64,000 nt of DNA, from assembly GCA_034211115.1 (NCBI GenBank), contig JAXHTH010000210.1, positions 1 to 64,000 of the forward strand. The letters are read 5' to 3'. This document shows positions 52,028 through 60,926 of this stretch, in pieces. The notes under the pieces were generated by a model. That model was not told the DNA's origin, did not search any database, and was given only the letters and a program-made list of their open reading frames with translations. The stretch comes from JAXHTH01 sp034211115 (GTDB lineage: Bacteria > Planctomycetota > Phycisphaerae > Phycisphaerales > SM1A02). The first letter of the stretch is position 1; each line of letters begins with the position of its first letter. A program made the translations under genes and the position numbers.

Positions 52028-52909
52028 ATGAACAGAACGATGACTGCCCGCAGCACGCTGTCCGGTTTCGTCCTGGTCGGAATGAGCCTGCTCTTCGGCG
52101 CGGCGGGGCCGGATGTTCAGGAGCAGGCGGCCGCGTCCTTCGACGAAGGCCGCGCGCTTCTGGCGCAGGCGGACTTCGAGGGCGCCGCCGCCGCGTTCGC
52201 CACCGCCGCGAAAGCCGATCCGCAGAACCAGGCGTATCGGAATCAGTACGCGCTGATCCGCCGCGTGATGATCCTGCGCGATGCGATGGAGCGCGAGCAG
52301 GACAATGCGCGCTGGGACGCGATGGCCCGCGCCATCCGGTCCTTCTATTACGACAATGCCGTGTACGGAGAGGCGCTGTCGCTGGACCGTCAGCGTCACG
52401 TGAGGATCGGGGGCCTCGAGTCGGCCACCCTGCTGGCGGAGACGCAGCTCGAGCTGGACATGAACGACGAGACCGTCAGCCTGCTGGATCGATTCGAGCG
52501 GGAAGAGCAGACGCCGCGCTCGCGCACGCTGCTCGGCATCGCCCTCGCCCGGCTTGAGCGGCTCGATGAGGCGGCCCCGATCGCCCGGGCATGCGCGCTT
52601 CCGGACGGCGTCGATCCTGCACTCTGCTTTGATCTGGCCCGCCTGCACTGTCTGCTCGGCGAGCAGGAGGCCGCGAGCAGGGCGCTGACACGCTGCTTCC
52701 GGACCACGCTTCCCAGTCGCCTGGAGGCGGCGAAACAGCGCGCCGAAGCGCACCCGGACCTGCGCGCTCTCGCGTCGTCGGCCGGCTTCGCCGCCGTGCT
52801 GTCCACGAGTTCGCAGATCAGCGAATCATCGTGCAGCGGCGGCGCGGGATGCGGAAGCTGTCCCAGCCGCTCCACCTGCGGCGGAGAAGCGGAGAAAGGC
52901 GGATCCTGA
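52028..52909 (+). CDS. Exported TPR protein with C-terminal four-cysteine motif
   Basis: A 293-residue protein. A signal peptide (STLSGFVLVGMSLLFGAAG) is followed by TPR-like helices (AAASFDEGRALLAQADFEGAAAAFATAAKAD, RSRTLLGIALARLERLDEAA). The tail ends SSCSGGAGCGSCPSRSTCGG, a symmetric Cx5Cx2Cx5C pattern that could bind a metal or iron-sulfur cluster. The next gene, 41 bases on, encodes a membrane polyferredoxin, so the pair may act in one electron-transfer complex (inference). A weak GGGG lies before the ATG. Confidence 0.78.
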   Translation: MNRTMTARSTLSGFVLVGMSLLFGAAGPDVQEQAAASFDEGRALLAQADFEGAAAAFATAAKADPQNQAYRNQYALIRRVMILRDAMEREQDNARWDAMARAIRSFYYDNAVYGEALSLDRQRHVRIGGLESATLLAETQLELDMNDETVSLLDRFEREEQTPRSRTLLGIALARLERLDEAAPIARACALPDGVDPALCFDLARLHCLLGEQEAASRALTRCFRTTLPSRLEAAKQRAEAHPDLRALASSAGFAAVLSTSSQISESSCSGGAGCGSCPSRSTCGGEAEKGGS

Positions 52910-52950
52910 GGTGCTTTCACCCGCGAGGGCCGGCTTCCGCTGACCTGCCG

Positions 52951-54138
52951 ATGAGAACCAGACGGCGCATCATCCAGGCCGCGTTCCTTCTCCTCACGAT
53001 CGTCGGCGTCTTTCTCGTCCGCGGGAACGCCGAGCGCTGGTGTCCGTTCGGCGGCGTCGAGGCGGCCTACACCTACATCGCGGAAGGCAACATGATCTGC
53101 TCACTGGGCGTGAGCAACTTCTACATCCTCGGCGGGCTTCTGGTGTTGACGCTCCTTCTCCGGCGCGCCTTCTGCGGGTACGTCTGCCCGATCGGCGCCC
53201 TGTCGGAATGGCTTCAGGGCGGCGCGAGGAAGTTCGGTGTGAAGCCTCTCACCGTGCCGCGCGCCCTCGATCGCGCCCTTTCCGTGATGAAATACCTCCT
53301 CCTCGCCCTCATCCTCGTCATGACCTGGCGCACGGCGGAACTCTGGTTCCGCGGGTTCGATCCGTGCTACGCGATGCTGGGCCGTCATGGCGAGGACATC
53401 ACGATCTGGGCCTACATCGTGGCCGGAGCGATCGTGCTCGCCTCGCTGCTGATCATCGTGCCGTTCTGCCGGTGGCTCTGCCCGCTGGCGGCGGTGATGC
53501 ATCCGTTCTCCCGCTTCGGCTTTGCCCGCATCAAGCGCGACGGCGAGACGTGCATCGACTGTAACAAGTGCTCGAACGTCTGCCCGATGGCGATCCCGGT
53601 CGCGAAGCTGAAGGAAGTGCACGCAGCGCGCTGCACGGCGTGCCTGGAGTGCCTCAGCGCCTGCCCGGAGGCGCGCGGTCGGCGCGCTCTGGCATGGGGC
53701 CCGCCGCGGAGGCTCGGCGGCGCCTGGCCGCAGACGGTGCTGATCGTGATTCTCCTGCTTTCGCTCACCGCGGCGGTGGTGGCCAGCTACGCCTGGCCGA
53801 TTCCCTCATTCGTGCAGGTGCGCGGGACGCCGCCGGCGGAGATTTCGACCGTCGAAATGCGGATCGAAGAGCTCACCTGCCGCGGACGCGGAACGATGCT
53901 CTGGTACTTCCTCCAGCGCGACGACCTGTATGCCGTCGACGGCTACCTGAAGCTGGAGGCGTGGCCGGGCCCGGGCGCGGCGCGGGCGGTGGTCACCTTT
54001 GATCCCGCCCTCGCCGACGAGACGCGCATCAGGCAGGCGATCACGGAGCCGTTCTACGACGTCGCGGCAGACTTCTGGCGCCCCTCGCCGTTCGCGATCG
54101 AAGGATACGATCCACTGGATCTGCTCGGCGGGGGGTGA
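52951..54138 (+). CDS. Membrane-bound polyferredoxin (NapH/CcoG-like) with C-terminal HMA-like domain
   Basis: A 395-residue membrane protein. About five hydrophobic segments carry the conserved CxxxC-P pairs of NapH/NosR proteins (RRAFCGYVCPIGALSEW and PFCRWLCPLAAVMHP). Two 4Fe-4S motifs follow (CIDCNKCSNVCPMAIPV and CTACLECLSACPEARG). After the last membrane segment (TVLIVILLLSLTAAVVASYA) a soluble domain reads VEMRIEELTCRGRGTMLWYF and AVVTFDPALADETRIRQAIT, resembling an HMA fold with one Cys. ATG at 52951 gives a normal N-terminus. It may pass electrons across the membrane to the TPR partner. Confidence 0.85.
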   Translation: MRTRRRIIQAAFLLLTIVGVFLVRGNAERWCPFGGVEAAYTYIAEGNMICSLGVSNFYILGGLLVLTLLLRRAFCGYVCPIGALSEWLQGGARKFGVKPLTVPRALDRALSVMKYLLLALILVMTWRTAELWFRGFDPCYAMLGRHGEDITIWAYIVAGAIVLASLLIIVPFCRWLCPLAAVMHPFSRFGFARIKRDGETCIDCNKCSNVCPMAIPVAKLKEVHAARCTACLECLSACPEARGRRALAWGPPRRLGGAWPQTVLIVILLLSLTAAVVASYAWPIPSFVQVRGTPPAEISTVEMRIEELTCRGRGTMLWYFLQRDDLYAVDGYLKLEAWPGPGAARAVVTFDPALADETRIRQAITEPFYDVAADFWRPSPFAIEGYDPLDLLGGG

Positions 54139-54236
54139 GTCTGTTCGTGTTTGGGGTATGAATGCGAGGAGGCAAGCCTGCTGCGGCTGCTTGCTGACGT
54201 CCCGCGTCTCAAGACTCGCGCCTCAGGACTGAGGAC

Positions 54237-55067
54237 TCAAGCCTCACTCTTCGCCGCTCTCCTCAGCGCGGCCAGTTCTCCGGTGGCCAGTTCGCGCCAC
54301 TGGCCGGGCTTGAGGCCGGCGAGCTTGAGCGGTCCCATCCGCACGCGGCGGAGCTTTTTCACCTTATGGCCGACCCGGAGCATCATCCGCCGCACTTCCC
54401 GGTTGCGACCCTCCCGCAACTCCATCAGGAGAAGCGTCCGGTCGCGGCCGCGTTTCATGAGCGTCAGTTTCGATCGCCGCGTCTTCCGGCCCGGCTTCCT
54501 TCCCTTCGAGGCGCGTCGCTCGCTGAGAAAGATCCCCGATTCCAGCTTCTTCACCGCCTCTTCATCCAGCGAGCCCTCGACGGTGACTTCGTAGACCTTC
54601 TGCACGCCGTAGCGCGGATGGGTGAGACGGTTGGCGAGTTGGCCGTCGTTGGTGAGCAGGAGCAGGCCGGAGCTGTCGGCATCGAGCCGGCCGACGGGAT
54701 ACAGCCGCGGTCGGCTCGGGAGCCTGACGAGGTCGATCGCCCGGCGGCGGCCCTCCGGATCGCGGTTCGTGCACACCACGCCGCGCGGCTTGTAGAGCAT
54801 GACATAAACGGGTTTCTCGACGCGGCCGATGCGACGGCCGCCGACCTTGATGTGATCGCGGGCCGGATCGACCCAGGCGGGCAGCGAGTTGACGACGTGG
54901 CCGTTGACGGTCACCTCGCCGGCCTCGATGAGTGCCTCGCACGCCCGGCGGGAGCCGACCCCCGCCTCCGCGAGGACCTTCTGGAGCCGCGGCCCGCGCG
55001 AGTCATCCGTGAAGGAATGCTCGCCCGGCGAGGGGTCGGATCGGCTTTTCCAGCCCGGTGAGGTCAT
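54237..55067 (-). CDS. rluB: 23S rRNA pseudouridine synthase, RsuA/RluB family
   Basis: A 276-residue enzyme. The N-terminal S4 RNA-binding domain reads LQKVLAEAGVGSRRACEALIEAGEVTVNG. The catalytic domain has VMLYKPRGVVCTNRDPEGR, YPVGRLDADSSGLLLLTNDG (catalytic Asp in GRLDADS), LTHPRYGVQKVYEVTVEG and LREGRNREVRRMM. A basic insert (SERRASKGRKPGRKTRRSKL) is longer than in E. coli RluB. RluB, RluE and RsuA are hard to separate by sequence, so the symbol is tentative. Confidence 0.88.
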   Translation of the reverse strand: MTSPGWKSRSDPSPGEHSFTDDSRGPRLQKVLAEAGVGSRRACEALIEAGEVTVNGHVVNSLPAWVDPARDHIKVGGRRIGRVEKPVYVMLYKPRGVVCTNRDPEGRRRAIDLVRLPSRPRLYPVGRLDADSSGLLLLTNDGQLANRLTHPRYGVQKVYEVTVEGSLDEEAVKKLESGIFLSERRASKGRKPGRKTRRSKLTLMKRGRDRTLLLMELREGRNREVRRMMLRVGHKVKKLRRVRMGPLKLAGLKPGQWRELATGELAALRRAAKSEA

Positions 55068-55109
55068 CCGGCGTGGCGTTCCCTTGGTCCCGGCGTGTAC
55101 GCTGGTGGC

Positions 55110-56933
55110 ATGATCTGCACCAATCTACTCATCGTGGCCGCGCTGTGCAGCACCGGCGAGGCGCGTTTTGTCGATGTTACCGACGCCGTCGGGCTGGGAG
55201 CGGATGTCATCCCCGCCAAGGTCGCCCGCGTCTGCCTGGCCGATCTGGACGGCGACGGCCGGCCGGATGCGGTCATCGACCGCCACCGCGTGTTCCTCAA
55301 CCGGCCGGATCCCGACTCGCCGATCGGCCGGCGTTTCGTCGAGGTGGCCCCGGAGCCCCCGGAAGGTGGGGCCCTGCCCGTGCCGGTGCGGGGGACGCTC
55401 ACCGTCTTCGCCGATCTCGACAACGATGGCCGCCTCGATGCGATCATCACCGAGTACATCGATGCCAACAACGACAAATGGGAGGACCACGGTCGGCGCA
55501 CGCGCTGGCGGCCCGGGCGCGGCGACGGCACGTTCGCCGAGCCGCTGCCCTTCCCGTCCGCCACGCCGGCGACGACGTGCGCCGTCGCCGTCGGCGATGT
55601 CGATCGCAACGGCCGGCTCGATCTCTGGCTGGGCAACTGGTACGAGCAATACGGCGCTTCGTACGCCGGCTACCGCAATGAACTCCTGATGCCGCTGTTC
55701 ACGCGGCACCCGGGCATTCGCAGCAGTGACTGGCTGTGTCGGCGCCTGCCGCGCGTAGACGAAGCGCCCCCCGCCGATGACGTGAGGGAGGAGGCCGCTG
55801 ACGAGGAGGATGCGTTCGATGAGGAGCGCGACGCCGCCGGCCGACCGACCTACGGCGCGATGATCGCCGATCTCGATGGCCGCGCCCGGCCGGAGCTGCT
55901 CGAGCTCAACTACGGCCGGCGGTGGAATCGATGCTGGCGGTGGAAGCAGGAGCGGCGCGGGGACGGGCCGGTCGTCTGGTGGGACAACGTCGCCCCCGAA
56001 ATCGGCTTCGACGGCGATGACGTCCGCCACGGCCGGTATCCCGACTGGGCCGTGCAGCGCATGGCGCAGCGCGATCCGCCCATCGAGCTCGAGCCGGAGA
56101 AGCCCTTCCGATCCAACGGCAACACCTTCGACTGCTCGGTGGGCGACATCGACAACGATGGCGATTTCGACATCTTCCTCGCCGAGATCACCCACGGCTG
56201 GGCGGGCGAATCATCGGATCGCTCGCGCTTCCTTGTCAACCGGCCGGGTGAAGGGCTGTCGCGTCAATTCGACTACGATCCGCGTCTGAGCGTCGATCGC
56301 ATCCCCGAAGGCGTCAACAACTGGAACCAGGGCGACCTCTTCTGTGAGCTGGCCGACCTGAACCACGACACGCGGCTCGACCTGGTCCTCTCATCCGGTG
56401 ATTACCCGGACGATCAGCGCCTGCGCATCTTCCTCCAGCAGGAAGACGGCACGTTCAATGATGAGACAGCCGCGCTCGGGCTCGATCACGACGGCGCGCA
56501 GCAGGTGAGTCTCGGCGATATCGATGCCGATGGCGATCTGGACATCCTCGTCGGTCAGACGTTCTTCCGGTACAACGCCGAGCAGAAGGCCGGGCGCGCA
56601 CCCCACCCCCGGCTCTTCATTAACGAAACTTCCGGGGGTCGGAAGTCGATCACGCTGCGATTGAAAGGCGATGGCGAGCAGGTGTCATCCGATGCGCTGG
56701 GCGCGATCGTGCGGGCGAAGCTCGCCGATGGTACGATGATGAGCCGCCAGCTCATCGGCATCGGCGGGCACGCGGGCAAGCAGCGGGCGTTTCTTCTTCA
56801 CTTCGGCCTCGGCGAGGCAATGCAGGTCGAGGAGCTGGTCGTCGAATGGCCCGATCAGGGGGGAACCGTGCAGCGGTTCGAGGATGTGAAGGCGGGGCGG
56901 TATGCGCTGACCTTCGGCGGGGAGTTGGAATAA
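55110..56933 (+). CDS. FG-GAP/VCBS repeat protein with ASPIC/UnbV C-terminal domain
   Basis: A 607-residue exported protein. A short signal peptide (ICTNLLIVAALCSTGEA) precedes FG-GAP/VCBS calcium-binding repeats with DLDGDGRPDAV, DLDNDGRLDAI, DVDRNGRLDLWLGN, DIDNDGDFDIFLAE, DLNHDTRLDLVLSS and DIDADGDLDILVGQ. The C-terminus is the UnbV domain (SITLRLKGDGEQVSSDALGA, LLHFGLGEAMQVEELVVEWP). The fold is a calcium-stabilised beta-propeller. An acidic linker (~225-250) separates the blades. It lies 42 bases from the divergent rluB gene. Confidence 0.88.
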   Translation: MICTNLLIVAALCSTGEARFVDVTDAVGLGADVIPAKVARVCLADLDGDGRPDAVIDRHRVFLNRPDPDSPIGRRFVEVAPEPPEGGALPVPVRGTLTVFADLDNDGRLDAIITEYIDANNDKWEDHGRRTRWRPGRGDGTFAEPLPFPSATPATTCAVAVGDVDRNGRLDLWLGNWYEQYGASYAGYRNELLMPLFTRHPGIRSSDWLCRRLPRVDEAPPADDVREEAADEEDAFDEERDAAGRPTYGAMIADLDGRARPELLELNYGRRWNRCWRWKQERRGDGPVVWWDNVAPEIGFDGDDVRHGRYPDWAVQRMAQRDPPIELEPEKPFRSNGNTFDCSVGDIDNDGDFDIFLAEITHGWAGESSDRSRFLVNRPGEGLSRQFDYDPRLSVDRIPEGVNNWNQGDLFCELADLNHDTRLDLVLSSGDYPDDQRLRIFLQQEDGTFNDETAALGLDHDGAQQVSLGDIDADGDLDILVGQTFFRYNAEQKAGRAPHPRLFINETSGGRKSITLRLKGDGEQVSSDALGAIVRAKLADGTMMSRQLIGIGGHAGKQRAFLLHFGLGEAMQVEELVVEWPDQGGTVQRFEDVKAGRYALTFGGELE

Positions 56934-56947
56934 GAAGAAGAGTTGAA

Positions 56948-56977
56948 ACACGGAGGGCCACGGAGGGCCACGGAGAG
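56948..56977. repeat. Short tandem repeat of CACGGAGGGC
   Basis: Two full and one partial 10-bp units lie 15 bases after the UnbV-type gene stop codon. Similar CACGGAG-type repeats are common between genes in environmental bacteria. Confidence 0.75.
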
Positions 56978-57016
56978 ATAGGAAGGGTTGGCTGAGTATG
57001 GTGCGGAGGCTGTGTG

Positions 57017-59329
57017 ATGAAGTCGATAATGTGTGTGGTCGTTCTTGTGCTGATGTTGCCGCTTGCGGTTTCGCGCTTCGCCGGCGCGCAGGATGATGCG
57101 ACCGAAAAGCCCCTCTCCGAACAGGGGTACATAGGCCTGGCCCTGCGCGACATCCCCGATGGCAACACCGTGGTGAGCTGGCTCTTCCCGGGCCCGCTCA
57201 ACGGGCGGGGGCTCGAGGCGCCCGATGTCGATCTCGCCCGGCCGGATGTCATCGTCGCCGTCAACGGTGAGCCGATGAACGCCGAGCAGTTCAAGGAGTT
57301 CATCCGATCTTCAGCGCCGGGGACGCAGGTCGTCATCGAGTACCGCCGGGCGAAGAACCGCGGCGGGGGGATTCCCGATGCGATCGACGCCGAAGACGAG
57401 ATCAGGCGCCTGGAGGTCACGCTCGAATCGCGCGAGGAATGGACGGGCACGATGCGCCGCGGCCGCGGGCACGATACGACGGTGACGTTCGATCAGCCGC
57501 ACATGCTTGATCCGCACGATCCGGACAACATCCTCGGCAAAGCGATCGCCGAGCACGAGCTTGCCGAGCCGCTGGACACGCTGCTCGGTGTCTTTGCGGA
57601 ATGGCAGGCGCGCGATGATGATTACCACTCCCTCAGCCGCGTCCGCGCCGGCTTCGACAACCCCTTCTGCCTGCCGGAGCTGGCGCGATGGATCACGAAC
57701 GGGACGCGCGGCGTGAGCGAAGATCCGCTCGGCGTCGCTGAATCGTGCATGACCGCGAACCTGGAACCATCCAGGTTTCGGACCTGGGGAATCGCCGGGG
57801 GGATTCCGCGCGGGCAGAACACCCGCGAGGACTTCCTCTGCGAAGCGATCTACTACGCCTCGACCGAGCTTGATCTGGCGCTGGCCGATGTCAAGCCGGG
57901 TGCAGCGTTCGCCACCGATTGCGTGAGTTTTCTTCGCGTTCCGAAACGAACCTTCTATCTGGCCGGCGACGAAACGCGTGACCACATCGCCGTCATCCGT
58001 GAATCGATGGATGTCCGATTCGTGAACCTCGTCCGATCAATCGGGCACTTCAAGCGCCTGTCGGAGCTCGGCCCCGAGGGTCTTGCGCCGATGAAGCCGA
58101 CCGCCGTGCCGGCCGAGCTCGCCGGGGCCGTCGAGGGCGAGATCCTCTCCGCGAGCAACGTCAATCAGATCGGCTGGGTCGTCCTCGGTGGTGACGGACC
58201 GAATCGCTACGACATGAGCGTCGTCGTCGGCGTCATGGACCGAGGCGGCAACGATGAGTACTACGCCACCGGTCTCCGCCTCGGCACGCGCGTGATCATC
58301 GACTTCGCCGGCAATGATCATTACACCGGCACGCCCGAGCAGGGGCCGGGCGGCGCGCTGCTCGGCGTTTCCTTCATCGACGATCGCGCGGGCGATGATG
58401 TCTACGAAGGCGAACTTCTCGCCTGCGGGGCCGCGATGTACGGCGTCTCACTCCTCCTCGATCGAGGCGGCAACGACATCTACAAGGGAAGCGAATGGTC
58501 ACTCGGCGCGGCCTGCTACGGCGCGGGGATGATCATCGACCTCGGCGGCGGGTCCGATCAGTACCTCGGCGATTTCCTCTGCGAGGGCGTGGGCGGGCCG
58601 CGCGGCTTCGGCTGCATCATCGATGACAACGGACGCGACCTCTATCGCGCCAACGGCCCCACGCCCAGCGCGTACGGCACCCCGGCCGTGTACCAGTCAT
58701 TCAGCCAGGGCGTGGGGTGGGGCTATCGCAACTACGCCGCGGGCGGCATCGGCATGATCAGCGACCTGGGTGGCGATGATCGGTACGAGGCCGGCGAGTT
58801 CGCACAGGGCGGGGCGTACTACTACGGCCTCGGGATCCTGCACGATGCCGGGGGCCGCGACCTCTACTACGGCAACCGCTACGGGCAGGGTTTCGGCGTG
58901 CACCAGGCCGTCGGCATCCTCGTCGATGATGCGGGCGATGACACCTACTGGTCGATGACCGCGGCCAGCCAGGGCGCGGCGTGGGACATCGGCGTCGGGC
59001 TGCTGCTCGATCGCGCGGGCAACGACACCTACCAGTGCGATGGCCTGGGTCAGGGCGGGGCGTCGATGCAGGCCATTGGCATGCTCATCGATCTCGCCGG
59101 GAAGGATCGTTATGCCGCCGGCGGAGGCGCCACGCAGGGCCAGTCCGGCGGCAACAGCTATCACTATCACGACACCGGCGCGTTTTCGTTCAGCCTGCTG
59201 CTCGATCTCGGCGGTGCCGAGGATCACTACTCGCGCGGCCGGGCGAACAACGCGACGACGAAGACGGGGTCGCGCAACGAGAAGGCCCCGAAGAACTCGG
59301 GGCTGCACGGGCTGGTGATTGATGAGTGA
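57017..59329 (+). CDS. Exported PDZ protein with twelve GxDxY repeats
   Basis: A 770-residue protein. A signal peptide (IMCVVVLVLMLPLAVSRFAG) is followed by a PDZ-like domain (~33-112; EQGYIGLALRDIPDGNTVVS, VDLARPDVIVAVNGEPMN). A middle region of unknown fold runs to ~400. Residues ~408-742 hold twelve units built around [GA]GxDxY, e.g. GGNDEYYATG, AGDDVYEGEL, GGNDIYKGSE, AGNDTYQCDG, linked by hydrophobic GhhhDL strands and GQG-type turns at ~25-40 residue spacing. This predicts a beta-solenoid that may bind calcium. ATG at 57017 has GGAGG seven bases upstream. The enzymatic role is unknown. Confidence 0.82.
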   Translation: MKSIMCVVVLVLMLPLAVSRFAGAQDDATEKPLSEQGYIGLALRDIPDGNTVVSWLFPGPLNGRGLEAPDVDLARPDVIVAVNGEPMNAEQFKEFIRSSAPGTQVVIEYRRAKNRGGGIPDAIDAEDEIRRLEVTLESREEWTGTMRRGRGHDTTVTFDQPHMLDPHDPDNILGKAIAEHELAEPLDTLLGVFAEWQARDDDYHSLSRVRAGFDNPFCLPELARWITNGTRGVSEDPLGVAESCMTANLEPSRFRTWGIAGGIPRGQNTREDFLCEAIYYASTELDLALADVKPGAAFATDCVSFLRVPKRTFYLAGDETRDHIAVIRESMDVRFVNLVRSIGHFKRLSELGPEGLAPMKPTAVPAELAGAVEGEILSASNVNQIGWVVLGGDGPNRYDMSVVVGVMDRGGNDEYYATGLRLGTRVIIDFAGNDHYTGTPEQGPGGALLGVSFIDDRAGDDVYEGELLACGAAMYGVSLLLDRGGNDIYKGSEWSLGAACYGAGMIIDLGGGSDQYLGDFLCEGVGGPRGFGCIIDDNGRDLYRANGPTPSAYGTPAVYQSFSQGVGWGYRNYAAGGIGMISDLGGDDRYEAGEFAQGGAYYYGLGILHDAGGRDLYYGNRYGQGFGVHQAVGILVDDAGDDTYWSMTAASQGAAWDIGVGLLLDRAGNDTYQCDGLGQGGASMQAIGMLIDLAGKDRYAAGGGATQGQSGGNSYHYHDTGAFSFSLLLDLGGAEDHYSRGRANNATTKTGSRNEKAPKNSGLHGLVIDE

Positions 59330-59369
59330 GAAGTGATGAGTGATGAGTGATGAGCGATGAGCGATGAAT
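59321..59369. repeat. Seven tandem heptamers (GATGAGT type)
   Basis: Seven 7-bp units, GATGAGT with GAGAAGT, GATGAGC and GATGAAT variants. The stop codon of the preceding gene lies inside the first two units. TGA recurs every unit, so length changes would still end translation. Confidence 0.85.
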
Positions 59370-59477
59370 GGTGACTTCCGGGGGCTCGCGACGGGGCTTG
59401 TCCCCGTGTTGTGCCGCCAGGAAGCACCAAACGTCCGATCATGAGCGCCACCCCGATCGCCGATGAAGGAATGAACC

Positions 59478-60860
59478 ATGGACCGGATCCGCCTGCAACC
59501 CGTCCTCGACTGGCTGAAGCGCGTGGTCACGCAGCCGCGTGACGAGCTGACGCGGTGGCAGAAGACGGTGCGGTTCCTGTACGACCTCGGTCGCTACGGG
59601 GCGCGTCAGCTTCGGCAGGACGATGCCCCGCGGATGGCGGCGGCGCTGTCCTACCGCACGCTGTTCGGCCTGCTGCCGGTGCTGGTGGTGGGGACGATGA
59701 TCGTCCGCGCCATCGGCGGGTTCGATCAGCTCGTCGAGCAGCTCGGGGAGTTCTTCACCTCCCTCGGCCTGGGCGACTACCAGATGAGCGCGGCGGGCGG
59801 GGCCGCCGTCGCCGAGGGGCAGAGTCTCAAGGACTGGCTGCTGGATCTCGTCCGGCAGGTGGAGGGCGTGAACCTCGCCGCCATCACCTGGGTGGGCGTG
59901 TTCGTGCTCATCTACTCGGCCGTCAGCCTCATGGTCACCATCGAGGGATGCTTCAACAGCATCGTCCGCGCGCCGGAGGGGCGGTCGTGGTTGAAGCGGC
60001 TTCCCATTTACTGGACGGTGGTGACGATCGGGCCGGCGGCGATCGCGCTCTCGATGTACGTGGACAGCCGATTCAACGACTTCATCGCCGAGCAGGTGGC
60101 GTGGTGGGGCGTGCTGAAGGCGGCGCCGGTGCTGTGGAGCTTCGCCGCCACCTGGCTGGTCATGTTCGCCGTCTACAAGCTGCTGCCGAACACGCCCGTC
60201 CGCACGCAGGCGGCGCTGGTCGGGGCGCTCGTCGCGGCGGTCCTGCTGGAGATCGGCAAGCGGACGATGGGGGCATACATCGGCAACGCGCTGTCCATTC
60301 GCCAGCTTTACGGTTCGCTGGGGCTGATCCCGCTGTTCATGTTCTGGGTCTACCTGATGTGGCTGGTCGTCCTGTTCGGGCTGGAGGTGACGGCGACGCT
60401 CCAGTCGCTGGGCGGGCGGACGCTGGAGCAGGTCGAGCGGACGCGCCGGCCGACCGGGCTGGTCGATCCCGCGTCGGTGCTGACGGTGATGGAGGTCATC
60501 GCCGAGCGTTTCGGCGAATCGACGCCGACGACGGCCGACCAGATCGCCGAAACGACCGGCCTGGCGGAGGCGACGGTGCAGTTGATCCTCCAGCGGCTCA
60601 TCGAGGCGGGTCTGGTCCACCGTCTGGACCGGGAGGACGGGGCGGTGAGCCTGGCCCGCCCGCCGGAGCGGATCAGCGGCGACGAGCTGATCGAGGTCGG
60701 CTTCGAACTCGCCGATGAGGGCGGCATCGAGCGCAAGCCCGCGATCCTGCTCCAATTGCGCGACGCCCAGCGGGCGCTGGCGGCCCGGGCCACCCTGGCC
60801 GGGCTCCTGCCCACGCAACCCGTTGGGGCAGCGGATGATAAAGCTGCCCGCACCCGATGA
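59478..60860 (+). CDS. YihY/RBN-family membrane protein with C-terminal winged-helix region
   Basis: A 460-residue protein. The YihY/BrkB-type domain (about 30-310) opens LGRYGARQLRQDDAPRMAAALSY and has six hydrophobic segments, including TLFGLLPVLVVGTMIVRAIG, TWVGVFVLIYSAVSLMVTIE, LWSFAATWLVMFAVYKLLPN and SLGLIPLFMFWVYLMWLVVLFGLE. The C-terminal ~130 residues include TTADQIAETTGLAEATVQLILQRLIEAGLV, a winged-helix-like cytoplasmic module often attached to this family. AAGGA precedes the ATG. The transport role is unproven. Confidence 0.9.
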   Translation: MDRIRLQPVLDWLKRVVTQPRDELTRWQKTVRFLYDLGRYGARQLRQDDAPRMAAALSYRTLFGLLPVLVVGTMIVRAIGGFDQLVEQLGEFFTSLGLGDYQMSAAGGAAVAEGQSLKDWLLDLVRQVEGVNLAAITWVGVFVLIYSAVSLMVTIEGCFNSIVRAPEGRSWLKRLPIYWTVVTIGPAAIALSMYVDSRFNDFIAEQVAWWGVLKAAPVLWSFAATWLVMFAVYKLLPNTPVRTQAALVGALVAAVLLEIGKRTMGAYIGNALSIRQLYGSLGLIPLFMFWVYLMWLVVLFGLEVTATLQSLGGRTLEQVERTRRPTGLVDPASVLTVMEVIAERFGESTPTTADQIAETTGLAEATVQLILQRLIEAGLVHRLDREDGAVSLARPPERISGDELIEVGFELADEGGIERKPAILLQLRDAQRALAARATLAGLLPTQPVGAADDKAARTR

Positions 60861-60926
60861 CCGATAACCGAAACAGGCGTGGCGGGCGGGCCGATTCCGG
60901 GCCTTGGTCGTATCGGGAGACATGCC

